Shown piece by piece: positions 18,228 to 26,806 of a DNA stretch of 56,340 nucleotides. A model generated the notes under the pieces. It was not told the origin of the DNA. It made no database searches and worked only from the letters and a program-made list of their open reading frames with translations. Origin of the DNA: an uncultured Flavobacteriales bacterium (lineage in GTDB: Bacteria > Bacteroidota > Bacteroidia > Flavobacteriales_D > CAJJDF01); contig CAJJDF010000004.1 in the NCBI GenBank assembly GCA_905182785.1, positions 1 to 56,340 on the forward strand, read 5' to 3'. Position 1 is the first letter of the stretch. Each line of letters starts with the position of its first letter. A program made the translations under genes and the position numbers.

Positions 18228-19232
18228 CTATAAGAAAAAATAATCAATGTTAGGCTTTAAATTCTTTGAATTTAAAGCCTTTTTTATTTCACGGTTATAA
18301 TCCATACTACCTACTGCTATTAGTATTTGTGGCGTTCCTATTTCAAGAGCCGAGATAGAATCTTTAAGGATTACTCCATACACTTCCTTCCCTATTTTCT
18401 TGTCATTGTTAGATAACCAATCAAATTCAATTCCTTTTTCAATTAAAAAACGAGCTACTTCTTTGCCTTTTTTTCCTGCTCCCCATAATTCAAGTTCACG
18501 AGAATTGTCGTAATCCAATTCTAGAAAATAATTCAGTTTCAACTGAATGAAATAATTATCGGCATAATTGGAATCTGTTCTAGAAGTTCGTGTAGCATAA
18601 TCTCGCCAATGATGAATTACTTCTTTTACTGCAACCACTTTTAATTCTTGTTTGTAGAACCTAAAAGTCAACTCATAGTCTTCTGGGTATAAATTGGAGT
18701 TAAATCCTCCAGAAGCTTCAAAATCTTCTCTAAAAACCATCCAGCAAGGAGATGGAATAACGCATTCTTTGTAAATGTCATCAAAATTAGATTCTGTTTG
18801 GGATAAGCCATTCAACCATTCTTGGTAATTAAAATAACCTTGTCCTAACTCAGTTTCAGAAAAATAGTTCACAAACCCAGTAGCTAAATATCCTTTCCCC
18901 TTTTCTATCAGTTTCTTTGTCAGCAATTCCAGTTTATTGGGAGTCATGATATCGTCTGCATCCATTCTAGTAATAAACTCTCCTGCACTTTTTTCATACC
19001 CTGTTATCAGAGCATCAATTATTCCTTTCCCTTTATTTTGAGATACAACAATGCGGTTGTCTTGTTGAGCATATTCCTCTAAAATTGATTGAGTTTCGTC
19101 TGTAGAACTATCATTTACAATCAGTAATTCCCAATTTTGGTGCGTTTGGTTAACGATAGAGTCTAAACATTCTACTAAGAATTGAGCTCCATTTTTTACT
19201 GGCGTTATAATTGAAACTCTTTGGTTATTCAT
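18228..19232 (-). CDS. Family 2 glycosyltransferase with C-terminal Rossmann-like domain
   Basis: A 334-residue protein. Residues 1-230 form a GT-A glycosyltransferase: VSIITPVKNGAQFLVECLDS, the DD motif in RMDADD and a YPEDYELTFR acceptor block. Residues about 248-334 add a second domain starting LELWGAGKKGKEVARFL, a glycine-rich Rossmann-like turn, ending in DYFFL. That combination is unusual for GT2 enzymes; the domain may sense a nucleotide or sugar nucleotide. It is the last gene of the phospholipid operon, 3 bases after plsC, and its 3' coding end contains the terminator of the opposite DUF4412 gene. Confidence 0.85.
   Translation of the reverse strand: MNNQRVSIITPVKNGAQFLVECLDSIVNQTHQNWELLIVNDSSTDETQSILEEYAQQDNRIVVSQNKGKGIIDALITGYEKSAGEFITRMDADDIMTPNKLELLTKKLIEKGKGYLATGFVNYFSETELGQGYFNYQEWLNGLSQTESNFDDIYKECVIPSPCWMVFREDFEASGGFNSNLYPEDYELTFRFYKQELKVVAVKEVIHHWRDYATRTSRTDSNYADNYFIQLKLNYFLELDYDNSRELELWGAGKKGKEVARFLIEKGIEFDWLSNNDKKIGKEVYGVILKDSISALEIGTPQILIAVGSMDYNREIKKALNSKNLKPNIDYFFL
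18252..18285 (+). terminator. Terminator of DUF4412 gene, inside the convergent CDS
   Basis: A 13-bp perfect inverted repeat (AGGCTTTAAATTC / GAATTTAAAGCCT) with a TTT loop, followed by Ts on the plus strand only. It lies within the last codons of the opposing glycosyltransferase gene. Confidence 0.85.
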
Positions 19233-19235
19233 CCG

Positions 19236-19967
19236 TTATACTCTTATTTTGGATTTTACTTTGTTCTGTGTCAATTCAAATAATTCATCAAAAGGCATTG
19301 AATTAATCTCAATCGGTTCGTGCGTATAAATAGTAATTGGTGAAAACAAACCCAAAGGAAACTTTCCATATTTAAATACTTTCCAAGAATTATTTATCGT
19401 TAAAGGAACAACCAATGCATTTGGGTTTTTCTTTATCAACATTTTGACTCCATTGGCTGAAAATGATTTTGGATTTCCATCTCTACTCCTAGTTCCCTCA
19501 GGGAAAATTGCGGACGACCAAATGTTTTTATTTAGTCTTTCTCCAAATTTCATTAATTCTATTATAGCTGCTTTTCCATCTTTACGATCAATCAAAGCTG
19601 CTCCTCCATGCCTCAAGTTATAAGATACACTTGGAATTCCTTTTCCTAATTCTTTCTTCGATACGAACTTGACATGGTGCTTTCTGAAATACCAAATAAT
19701 TGGTGGTATATCAAACAAACTCTGGTGATTAGAAACAAAAATTATAGTTCTTTTTCCGGAAATTTTAGTTTTATTTTCTCTTTTTACGTTAACACCTAAA
19801 ATTAACAAAGTACGAGTTAATAAACCGTTCATAATATCAACAACAGCTTTATGTGCTTTGTAACCAAAAGTATTGAAGGCAATCCATTGTATAGGATGAA
19901 AAATTACCAAAACCAAAAGAAAAACCAATGCAAAAATTGGAGACAGTATGTAACTTATTATTTTCAT
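19236..19967 (-). CDS. plsC: 1-acyl-sn-glycerol-3-phosphate acyltransferase
   Basis: A 243-residue PlsC-type enzyme that acylates lysophosphatidate to phosphatidate. The HX4D motif appears as NHQSLFD (about residues 80-86) and the glycerol-phosphate site as FPEGTRS. An N-terminal hydrophobic segment (residues 8-30) anchors it to the inner membrane. It sits in a leftward operon with gpsA and a PlsB-like acyltransferase, one base after the asparaginase stop, so the three lipid genes together cover glycerol-3-phosphate supply and both acylation steps. Confidence 0.93.
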   Translation of the reverse strand: MKIISYILSPIFALVFLLVLVIFHPIQWIAFNTFGYKAHKAVVDIMNGLLTRTLLILGVNVKRENKTKISGKRTIIFVSNHQSLFDIPPIIWYFRKHHVKFVSKKELGKGIPSVSYNLRHGGAALIDRKDGKAAIIELMKFGERLNKNIWSSAIFPEGTRSRDGNPKSFSANGVKMLIKKNPNALVVPLTINNSWKVFKYGKFPLGLFSPITIYTHEPIEINSMPFDELFELTQNKVKSKIRV

Positions 19968-19968
19968 A

Positions 19969-20994
19969 TTATTTGCTCATTTCTCCAGCTAAGCTAGTAG
20001 CTAATTTACTTTTTATTTGAGTTTTTGTTTTGTATTTAGCCAAAACATACATCATTTTTGTAATTGCTGCTTCAGTCGTAATGTCTTTTCCTGAGATTAT
20101 TCCTAACTCATTGAAAGCTGAACTCGTTTCATATTTTCCTTGAATCACACTTCCTGCAAGGCATTGAGTTACATTAAAAATTGTAATTTCTTTATCAATT
20201 GCTATCCTCAATTCATCTAAAAACCATTTCTTAGTAGTTGCATTTCCAGAACCGTAAGTTTCCATTACTACTCCTTTCAACCCTTCTATTCGAAAAATAG
20301 CTTGAACTACTTCTTTCGTTATTCCTGGAAACAATTTAAGAATTACTACATTTTCTTCCAACTCAGTAAAAACCTCAAACGCTTCTTTTTTACGTTTATG
20401 AATTTTATTTTTATTGTATTTAATATGAACTCCTGCCTCTGCTAATGGTAAATAATTAAAAGAATTAAATGCTTCAAAATCTTCGGCATTTACTTTAGAT
20501 GTTCTATTTCCTCGGTACAAATCATTTTCAAAATAGATACAAACTTCTTGTACTTTTGGCTCTCCATTCTCTTTAGCAGCTGCAATTTCTATAGCTGTAA
20601 TTAGGTTTTCTTTACCATCTGTTCTTATAGTTCCAATAGGCAATTGAGATCCTGTAAGAATAACAGGCTTATTTATTCCTTTCAGCATAAAACTTAAAGC
20701 AGATGCTGTATAACTCATAGTATCCGAACCATGTAGAATAACAAAACCATCATAATTTTCGTAATTATCCTTAACAATTGTTGCCATTTTTTTCCATGAA
20801 ATAATATCCATGTCTGATGAATCTATTGGCGTTTCAAATGAAATCGTTTCAATGTTAACCTCTATTTTTTTTAATTCTGGAACTAAGTTTTCTATGATTT
20901 CAAAATCAAAAGGTATCAATGTTTTGGATTCAAAATCCTCAATCATACCAATGGTTCCACCTGTATATATCAATAAAATAGAAGTTTTTTTCAT
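19969..20994 (-). CDS. ansA: Type I L-asparaginase
   Basis: A cytoplasmic asparaginase of about 341 residues (L-asparagine to aspartate and ammonia). IYTGGTIGMI contains the first catalytic Thr, HGSDTMSYTASAL the second Thr-Asp pair, and TGSQLPIG follows. There is no signal peptide, which fits the type I enzyme. I chose the ATG at 20994; a GTG two codons earlier sits directly on the gpsA stop. Why it lies between gpsA and plsC is unclear; such order is likely co-transcription without pathway logic. Confidence 0.92.
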   Translation of the reverse strand: MKKTSILLIYTGGTIGMIEDFESKTLIPFDFEIIENLVPELKKIEVNIETISFETPIDSSDMDIISWKKMATIVKDNYENYDGFVILHGSDTMSYTASALSFMLKGINKPVILTGSQLPIGTIRTDGKENLITAIEIAAAKENGEPKVQEVCIYFENDLYRGNRTSKVNAEDFEAFNSFNYLPLAEAGVHIKYNKNKIHKRKKEAFEVFTELEENVVILKLFPGITKEVVQAIFRIEGLKGVVMETYGSGNATTKKWFLDELRIAIDKEITIFNVTQCLAGSVIQGKYETSSAFNELGIISGKDITTEAAITKMMYVLAKYKTKTQIKSKLATSLAGEMSK

Positions 20995-21000
20995 TTTCAC

Positions 21001-22026
21001 TTATTTTATAAAATCTATGTCATCACTCACAGGCAAACTCATCAAGTACTCAAGCCCTTTAGTAATGTCCCAATCTTCGTATACAATTTTGTATAAAGCA
21101 TCTGCCAAAGGAGAGTTAAACCCATAACTCTTAAGTAACTTAACCACTTTTATAGTTTTAATTCCCTCTGCAACTTCTTTTATTTCATTTAAAGTTTCAT
21201 CTACTTTAATTCCTTTTGCTAAATTGTACCCAACTCTAAAATTTCTACTTAATTTACTGTTGCAAGTTGCCATCAAATCTCCAATCCCTGCCAATCCCAT
21301 AAATGCTTTTTCACTAGCTCCAAATGCTTTTCCAAAAAACACCATCTCGGCCATTCCTCTTGTGATTAGCAATGCTTTAGAATTATCTCCATATCCCATT
21401 CCTTCCAGCATTCCTGAGGCAATTGCAATGTAGTTTTTAAGAATACTTGCTATTTCTACTCCTTTTATTTCATTGGATCCATACACATTAAAAACAGGAC
21501 TATTCAATGCCTTTTTTCCTTCTTTTATTACATCATTGTATCTACTTGCAATTACAGTTCCAGCTATTTCTTCAGCTGCCAATTCTTTAGCAAGATTAGG
21601 TCCGGCAATACAACCTACTCTTTCTACACAAGTATTTTTCAAAATTAATTCGGACATGGTAAGAACTTGACTTTTATCCAAGTGTTTCACTTCATTAATG
21701 TCTGCTGTGATATGAAGTCCTTTTGTACCGTGAATAAGAATGTGTTCTGGAGTAAGAAATGGTGAAAGTTGATTCAATAAACTCTCAAAATTATTGGAAG
21801 GGACAATTGGAAATAATAATTTGCATTCTTTAGCAATAAACTCTAAATCATTACTAGCTGTAACTCTTTCATTTATTATCTGTCCTTTGTGTTCTCTTGT
21901 TTTATTTAATTTTTCAGCAATCTCCTCTCTCCTAGCAAAAATTAACACTTGTTTTTTGTTAATTGCTAATAAGTTAGCTAAAGCTAATCCGAAATTTCCT
22001 GTACCTATTACTCCAACTTTACTCAT
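21001..22026 (-). CDS. gpsA: Glycerol-3-phosphate dehydrogenase [NAD(P)+]
   Basis: A 341-residue enzyme reducing dihydroxyacetone phosphate to sn-glycerol 3-phosphate for phospholipid synthesis. The N-terminal Rossmann loop VGVIGTGNFGLALA, IHGTKGL, GPNLAKEL and the C-terminal ASGMLEGMGYGDNSKALLITRG with its catalytic Lys are all present. It lies six bases after the PlsB-like gene, which uses its product directly. Confidence 0.95.
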   Translation of the reverse strand: MSKVGVIGTGNFGLALANLLAINKKQVLIFARREEIAEKLNKTREHKGQIINERVTASNDLEFIAKECKLLFPIVPSNNFESLLNQLSPFLTPEHILIHGTKGLHITADINEVKHLDKSQVLTMSELILKNTCVERVGCIAGPNLAKELAAEEIAGTVIASRYNDVIKEGKKALNSPVFNVYGSNEIKGVEIASILKNYIAIASGMLEGMGYGDNSKALLITRGMAEMVFFGKAFGASEKAFMGLAGIGDLMATCNSKLSRNFRVGYNLAKGIKVDETLNEIKEVAEGIKTIKVVKLLKSYGFNSPLADALYKIVYEDWDITKGLEYLMSLPVSDDIDFIK

Positions 22027-22032
22027 TATTTT

Positions 22033-23709
22033 TTAAATGTATTCGTCTAAGCCGTAGCTGCTTAATTTATTGTGGTAATAATAAAGCAACTTCATACTTC
22101 GTGTAGATATCACTCCATTTTTATTCTTCCTTAAAACATAAGTTGGATGAGAAGATCCTACTTTTTTAATCCCAACATTCATAAGCTCTTCAGTTGGTAA
22201 ATTCAAATCTGAAGAAAGTATAATTTTTTTATCTTCTTCCAAAACTTTTAGCCTGTCTCTTATTCTATCCAGCACTATTTTAAACTCAATCCCAGAGACT
22301 ATTGTTTCGTCTTTTGGTAAACTAAGTGTTTCAAAAACAGTAAATTGATTGAACCTTTTTCTGATTATTTGAAAAGCAACATAGGCGACTAAATTACTAG
22401 AAAGCACAACCGTATTTTCTTTAAATTCCTTTAAAATTCTCTCTCCCAATATCTGAGTATACTGCTGATCCCTTTGAACATCTCTTATAATACTACCGTT
22501 AAGCTTAAAGTAATCTGCAATATCAACCTTATTCCCAATTTTACTAATACTTTCTCCCTCTTCATCTACTTTATTTCCAAAAACATCTAGAGCTGGAGCA
22601 AAGGAAACAGTCATTCCAGGATTCGAGGTAATTACTTTGTAGGTTCTTTTTATCAATCCAAATGGAGTTGCATTTTCATCTTCTAAATAATCTTCTTTCC
22701 CTTCGTTTTTTAGGTGGTTTTCTATCAGTTTTTTTGCTTCCAAAACATAGTGATAATTAAGAGTTACTGGTATAATAAAGATTTTCTTTTTGTTCCCGTC
22801 TTGTAGATTTATCCTTTGTGCATCCAAAGCCGTTCCAAGTAAGCCCAACTTTAGTTTTTCTTCCAACATACCTGATTGAGAACGAGAACCTCCAGGATAA
22901 AATAAGCTATTTACACCTTCGGTAAGTGCAACAGTAGAGTAACTTTTTAATGTTTCTAAATACAGTTTATGTTTTCTTCTTCTATCTACTTTATAAGCAC
23001 CAATATTGTGCATAAAATTAGACAATGACTTTATTGTAAATAAGTTAATTCCTGCTCCATATGTAAAGCCAGACAAGCCAATGTTATTCAAACTTAACCC
23101 AATTGTAGGAGAATCTAGATTACTATAATGTGTTGGAACTACAATTAAGGTTCCCATATTTTCAAGCTTTCGTAAATGATCTAAATCTCCGCTAATTTTC
23201 ATTCTATCGTATAGCATATCCGTAGAACTGAATATTTTGTATAGCGCTTGAGGAAAAGAATTGATAAGTCTTGAATAAATATAAGGCAATGCTTTTTGAG
23301 CAAACCTAAAGGTTGAAGGTTTAAAGTTTGCAACCATTTCTTTGCCATAAAAATCAAGAATTTTATTTAAAATCTCCAAGTCAAATTCTTCTGCATCTCC
23401 TTTGTTGTCAATATCTTTTACAGATTTGAATTGCCTTTTTATTTCATTCCAAAATATTTTTTCTTTTGGATCATCTGATTTCCAAGGTGTTTTGGATAGC
23501 CTAATTTTTTCTTGATAAACAATATTTTTCAGCTCTTTTCTAAACGTATTTTCTTCCCCTAAGTTTAACCAAGAAAGATGTTGAAGAACTTTATCTTTTA
23601 CTTTCTCAAGAAACTCTTCATTGTTATTATAAGATCTATATATAGGCCAATCCTCCATGTTTTCTATAACATGAGGCAAAGGTTTTTTTATGTTTTTTCT
23701 TAATGGCAC
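22033..23709 (-). CDS. PlsB-like glycerol-phosphate acyltransferase
   Basis: A 558-residue soluble or peripheral acyltransferase. HYSNLDS gives the HX4D catalytic motif (about residue 185), and FYPGGSRS is the variant of the usual FPEGTRS. Length and motif spacing resemble large GPAT-type enzymes, so it probably makes the first acyl transfer to glycerol 3-phosphate; the alternative is a second lysophosphatidate acyltransferase. It starts with GTG two bases after the stop of the small acidic gene, with no alternative ATG until residue 18. Confidence 0.82.
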   Translation of the reverse strand: MPLRKNIKKPLPHVIENMEDWPIYRSYNNNEEFLEKVKDKVLQHLSWLNLGEENTFRKELKNIVYQEKIRLSKTPWKSDDPKEKIFWNEIKRQFKSVKDIDNKGDAEEFDLEILNKILDFYGKEMVANFKPSTFRFAQKALPYIYSRLINSFPQALYKIFSSTDMLYDRMKISGDLDHLRKLENMGTLIVVPTHYSNLDSPTIGLSLNNIGLSGFTYGAGINLFTIKSLSNFMHNIGAYKVDRRRKHKLYLETLKSYSTVALTEGVNSLFYPGGSRSQSGMLEEKLKLGLLGTALDAQRINLQDGNKKKIFIIPVTLNYHYVLEAKKLIENHLKNEGKEDYLEDENATPFGLIKRTYKVITSNPGMTVSFAPALDVFGNKVDEEGESISKIGNKVDIADYFKLNGSIIRDVQRDQQYTQILGERILKEFKENTVVLSSNLVAYVAFQIIRKRFNQFTVFETLSLPKDETIVSGIEFKIVLDRIRDRLKVLEEDKKIILSSDLNLPTEELMNVGIKKVGSSHPTYVLRKNKNGVISTRSMKLLYYYHNKLSSYGLDEYI

Positions 23710-23711
23710 TA

Positions 23712-23951
23712 TTATAAATCTTCTTTTTCGTACTGTTCTAATTCATTTTCATAAAACTTATTCGCTTCAGCTACTAAATGGGCAACAAGATTTACAAGCT
23801 CCTCCTCTTCTTCCTCTTCATCCAAATCATCAAACCATTCTATTTCGTCATTTACAAGATTAATTAAAAATCTTGGATACTCCGTATGTAGAACAAACAT
23901 CTCATCAGGTAGTTGGGTAGAATCTGCAAGTAAAAATCTAGGTAATTCCAT
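23712..23951 (-). CDS. Small acidic conserved protein
   Basis: A 79-residue protein with a run of Asp/Glu in the middle (DDLDEEEEEEEL) and an aromatic-hydrophobic N-terminus (MELPRFLLADSTQLPDE; FVLHTEYPRFLINL). No enzymatic motif is seen. As first gene of the lipid operon, two bases before the PlsB-like start, it is probably a small accessory or regulator of the acyltransferase; this is inference from position alone. Confidence 0.8.
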   Translation of the reverse strand: MELPRFLLADSTQLPDEMFVLHTEYPRFLINLVNDEIEWFDDLDEEEEEEELVNLVAHLVAEANKFYENELEQYEKEDL

Positions 23952-24112
23952 TGTTTTAAACAGTTTTGGTTGTAAAATTAATTACCAATGTAGGAATATT
24001 TAGTGATATAAAATAATTTATTTTGACCCAAAAAAAAGGTTAAACTTCCAAGTGAAATCAAGGTTTTTATTCTATTAATTTTTAACTTTAAATCATAAAT
24101 TAGAAGAGAATA

Positions 24113-25003
24113 ATGAATTATCCAGACCGATATGCAGCCATAGACATTGGATCTAACGGAATGCGTTTACTTATTGCCAAAGTTGTTGAGACAAACGGAG
24201 TAACTTCCGTCCAAAAACTATCCTTAACCCGTGTTCCAATAAGATTGGGAGAAGATGTTTTTACGACTGGGAATATTTCTGACGAAAAGAAGGCTCTTTT
24301 TATAAAAACAATAAAAGCTTTTAAACTCTTGATAGAAATATATCAAGTAAAAGATTTTAGAGCAGTTGCTACCAGTGCAATGAGAGAAGCAAGAAATGGA
24401 AACGAAATTGTTGCGCTCATTAAAAAAGAAACAGATATTGACATTAAATTGATTGATGGTAAAATGGAAGCTGATTTAATTTTCTCTACCATCCATACTC
24501 AAAAAATTAGTAAGAATGACTCCTATTTGTTCATTGATGTAGGTGGAGGTAGTACGGAAATTACAATTTTTGATAAGGGAAAAAGAGCAGAATCTAAATC
24601 ATTTAAAATTGGAACGGTTCGTCTTCTAGAGGAAAAAGTAAAAGAAAAAGATTGGGAAGAATTAAACAAATGGCTTAATAATGTATCCAATTCTGATCAT
24701 GATTTTAAAGCCATTGGTACTGGAGGAAATATAAATAGATACTTTAAGTTATCTCTAAATAAACACTTAGAACCAGTTAAATACATTGTGATTAAAAATT
24801 TATATGATGATTTGAAATTACTTACTAAAGAACAGAGAGCAGAAAAATATAGGTTGCGTTATGACAGGGCAGATGTAATTGTACCTGCTGGTGAAATTTA
24901 CTTGAATGTCCTAAAAAAATGTGGGATTAACGAAATTATTGTTCCAAAAATTGGACTAAGTGATGGTATCGTATATTACTTATACAAAAAAGATAACTCA
25001 TGA
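24113..25003 (+). CDS. ppx: Exopolyphosphatase/guanosine pentaphosphate phosphatase family
   Basis: A 296-residue Ppx/GppA protein of the ASKHA fold. AAIDIGSNGMRLLIA is the phosphate-1 loop, VATSAMREARNG the middle helix, and LFIDVGGGSTEITIF the phosphate-2 loop; GTGGNINR is the adenosine-type loop. Length fits the short two-domain form, which hydrolyses polyphosphate or pppGpp. Two polyphosphate-using PPK2 genes lie about 13 kb away, so polyphosphate metabolism is plausible. Its last codons overlap the GNAT pseudogene start by 4 bases. Confidence 0.9.
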   Translation: MNYPDRYAAIDIGSNGMRLLIAKVVETNGVTSVQKLSLTRVPIRLGEDVFTTGNISDEKKALFIKTIKAFKLLIEIYQVKDFRAVATSAMREARNGNEIVALIKKETDIDIKLIDGKMEADLIFSTIHTQKISKNDSYLFIDVGGGSTEITIFDKGKRAESKSFKIGTVRLLEEKVKEKDWEELNKWLNNVSNSDHDFKAIGTGGNINRYFKLSLNKHLEPVKYIVIKNLYDDLKLLTKEQRAEKYRLRYDRADVIVPAGEIYLNVLKKCGINEIIVPKIGLSDGIVYYLYKKDNS

Positions 25004-25528
25004 ATTATTTATTGACGGGCGAAGAAACAGAAAGATTATCTTTTAGATTGTTAAAGAATGAGGATTATGATTCTTGGCTTTCTTTATTTGAAAGAAAAAA
25101 TGTTGCCAAATTTTTACTCCTTGATCCTAGCTTATCTCAAAAAGAGTTGTGCGATAAGTGGTTTGAAAAATCTATGATGCGGTATGAAAAAAAACTGGGC
25201 GGAATGAATGTTTTTTTTGATAAAGTCTCAGGAGAATTTATTGGCCAATGTGGATTATTAATCCAAAACATTGAGTGAGGACGTGGAATATTTGGAGGTA
25301 GGATATTCTATACTTCCAATACGCTGTAAAAGAGGACATACTAGTGAATCAGCTATAAAATGTAAGAATTTTACATTCGAAAATGATTTAACCGATTCAT
25401 TAATTTCAATTATCCACAAAGAGAATATTGGGTCTAGAAAAGTTGCTATTAATAATGGAATGAGCTTATTTAAAAATAACTTAAAAAATCCTAATACGGA
25501 TTTTGATATGTATCGCATTTCGAAATGA
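25000..25528 (+). pseudogene. GNAT N-acetyltransferase, frameshifted
   Basis: Two adjoining frames together form one GNAT protein of about 175 residues. The first (25000-25278) has ETERLSFRLLKNEDYDSW and GEFIGQCGLLIQNIE. The second, shifted by +1, continues DVEYLEVGYSILPIR...SAIKCKNFTFEN and ends near 25528. Removing the single T at 25276 restores GLLIQNIEEDVEYLEVGYS, in agreement with the family's order, so the break looks like a one-base insertion. It could be a recent mutation or a sequencing error. Confidence 0.85.
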
Positions 25529-25543
25529 TTAATAACTAATAAA

Positions 25544-26455
25544 CTAGCTTATTCCACCAGTATTAAGGTTTCCTAAAGAAATAACTGTATTGAATTTGTC
25601 TTCGCCCAAAGTTCCTTGGTATTGTAAGTGAAGGTTGTAAATTGATAATTTAGTCTTTTTTGATATAATATCTCCTATTTTTTGAATGTCACAACTCGTT
25701 ATTTTTCCAAAATTAAATCCTTCATGATTGATGTAAATATTATTGTTTCCATTTACTTCTTTGTAATCTACGAAAGACAATAAGCCTTTGAGTTGTTCCA
25801 TAGAAGCATGAGGAAGGTTTTCAATTCCATTTATTTTAAATAAAAACCAATTAAATGTATTCTCATCCAACAAAAATCTATTTAATGAATCTTTATTCAA
25901 AATACGAGAATTATTAATAATGGAGGGGCCGAAATAATTATTGTTGAATTTATAAATTTTATCATGAGTCATTGCGTACCTCAATCCTAGTGGTCCTATA
26001 ATTTTTCTTAGTTTTGGGAAATATCGAAAAGAATTATAATACCGCACAATCATCTGGAAATTAATTGCAAAAGCCATAGCGTGTATTGGAGTATCAAAAA
26101 TTTGAAATCCACCATCACCTGTATCTATAAACTGACCTATAAAAGTTTCTTGCTCATAATTTTGAAAAATAAAAGAGGAGTCTGACTTGCATAACACTGA
26201 TGCTTTGTCATAAATTAATTTGAAAAGTATTGGAATTAAAGACTGTTCTAGAGGTTTGTATTGACTGTAATTATAAATGTCTATTCCTAAAACCGTTTTA
26301 CTTGTAAAGTTATCTGTTTCTATCTTTGAATTTAATAATTGTAGTAAATCGCTTTCATCCACATCTTCGTGACAATAAGCTCCAAATTCATTAATATCCT
26401 TACTCGATATTAGTTTTGCAATTTCTTCTTTACTAAAAGTTTTAATTTTCTTCAT
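25544..26455 (-). CDS. Class III nucleotidyl cyclase-like protein (orphan)
   Basis: A 303-residue soluble protein. Residues about 52-215 resemble a class III adenylate/guanylate cyclase domain: GIDIYNYSQY (D59, metal-Asp position), TGDGGFQIF (D114, second metal Asp), and YFGPSIINNSRI with R184 at the transition-state Arg position. The Asn usually four residues before the Arg is Ile here, with Asn next to it. The first 50 and last 90 residues match nothing I know. There is no sensor domain, no membrane segment, and no effector gene adjacent. It could be an active cyclase with altered site or a non-catalytic relative. Confidence 0.6.
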   Translation of the reverse strand: MKKIKTFSKEEIAKLISSKDINEFGAYCHEDVDESDLLQLLNSKIETDNFTSKTVLGIDIYNYSQYKPLEQSLIPILFKLIYDKASVLCKSDSSFIFQNYEQETFIGQFIDTGDGGFQIFDTPIHAMAFAINFQMIVRYYNSFRYFPKLRKIIGPLGLRYAMTHDKIYKFNNNYFGPSIINNSRILNKDSLNRFLLDENTFNWFLFKINGIENLPHASMEQLKGLLSFVDYKEVNGNNNIYINHEGFNFGKITSCDIQKIGDIISKKTKLSIYNLHLQYQGTLGEDKFNTVISLGNLNTGGIS

Positions 26456-26752
26456 ATTTCAATTCAATATATAACTTCTTCAATATAGTAAGAATTTCAC
26501 ATGGTTTGAAAATTTTGTTAAAAAAATTTATTAAGCAAGGTTATTAAACGACATAGACGCTATTTATAAAAAGATTTGAATCTTATGATAGATTTAAATC
26601 ATATTTTGAGACAGGTGAAAAGATCGTGTAAAAACACTCATTTTTGTTAAATTATATAAATTAAACACTACAGAGACAGATTAATGAAATTATCGCAATT
26701 ATAGGACTTATGGAAAATTGAAAACATATAATTCCTTCACTTTAGAACAAAA
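26456..26752. other. Gap between cyclase-like gene and ahcY terminator
   Basis: About 300 AT-rich bases with no convincing ORF, RNA gene or exact TAnnTTTG element. It must contain the promoter of the leftward cyclase-like gene, but no element close enough to consensus is visible. Confidence 0.4.
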
Positions 26753-26782
26753 AAAATGCTTCGAGAAATCTCGAAGCATTTT
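26753..26782 (-). terminator. Terminator of ahcY
   Basis: A 14-bp perfect inverted repeat (AAAATGCTTCGAGA / TCTCGAAGCATTTT) lies 24 bases after the ahcY stop; on the minus strand it is followed by a T-rich run. Confidence 0.88.
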
Positions 26783-26806
26783 AAATTTCCATATTTTATA
26801 CTAAGA

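Noticed and set aside
25544-26455. Complete Pycsar-type antiphage system
   Set aside because: Only the cyclase-like gene is present; no TIR- or transmembrane-type effector with a cyclic-nucleotide-binding domain flanks it, and its Asn position is altered.
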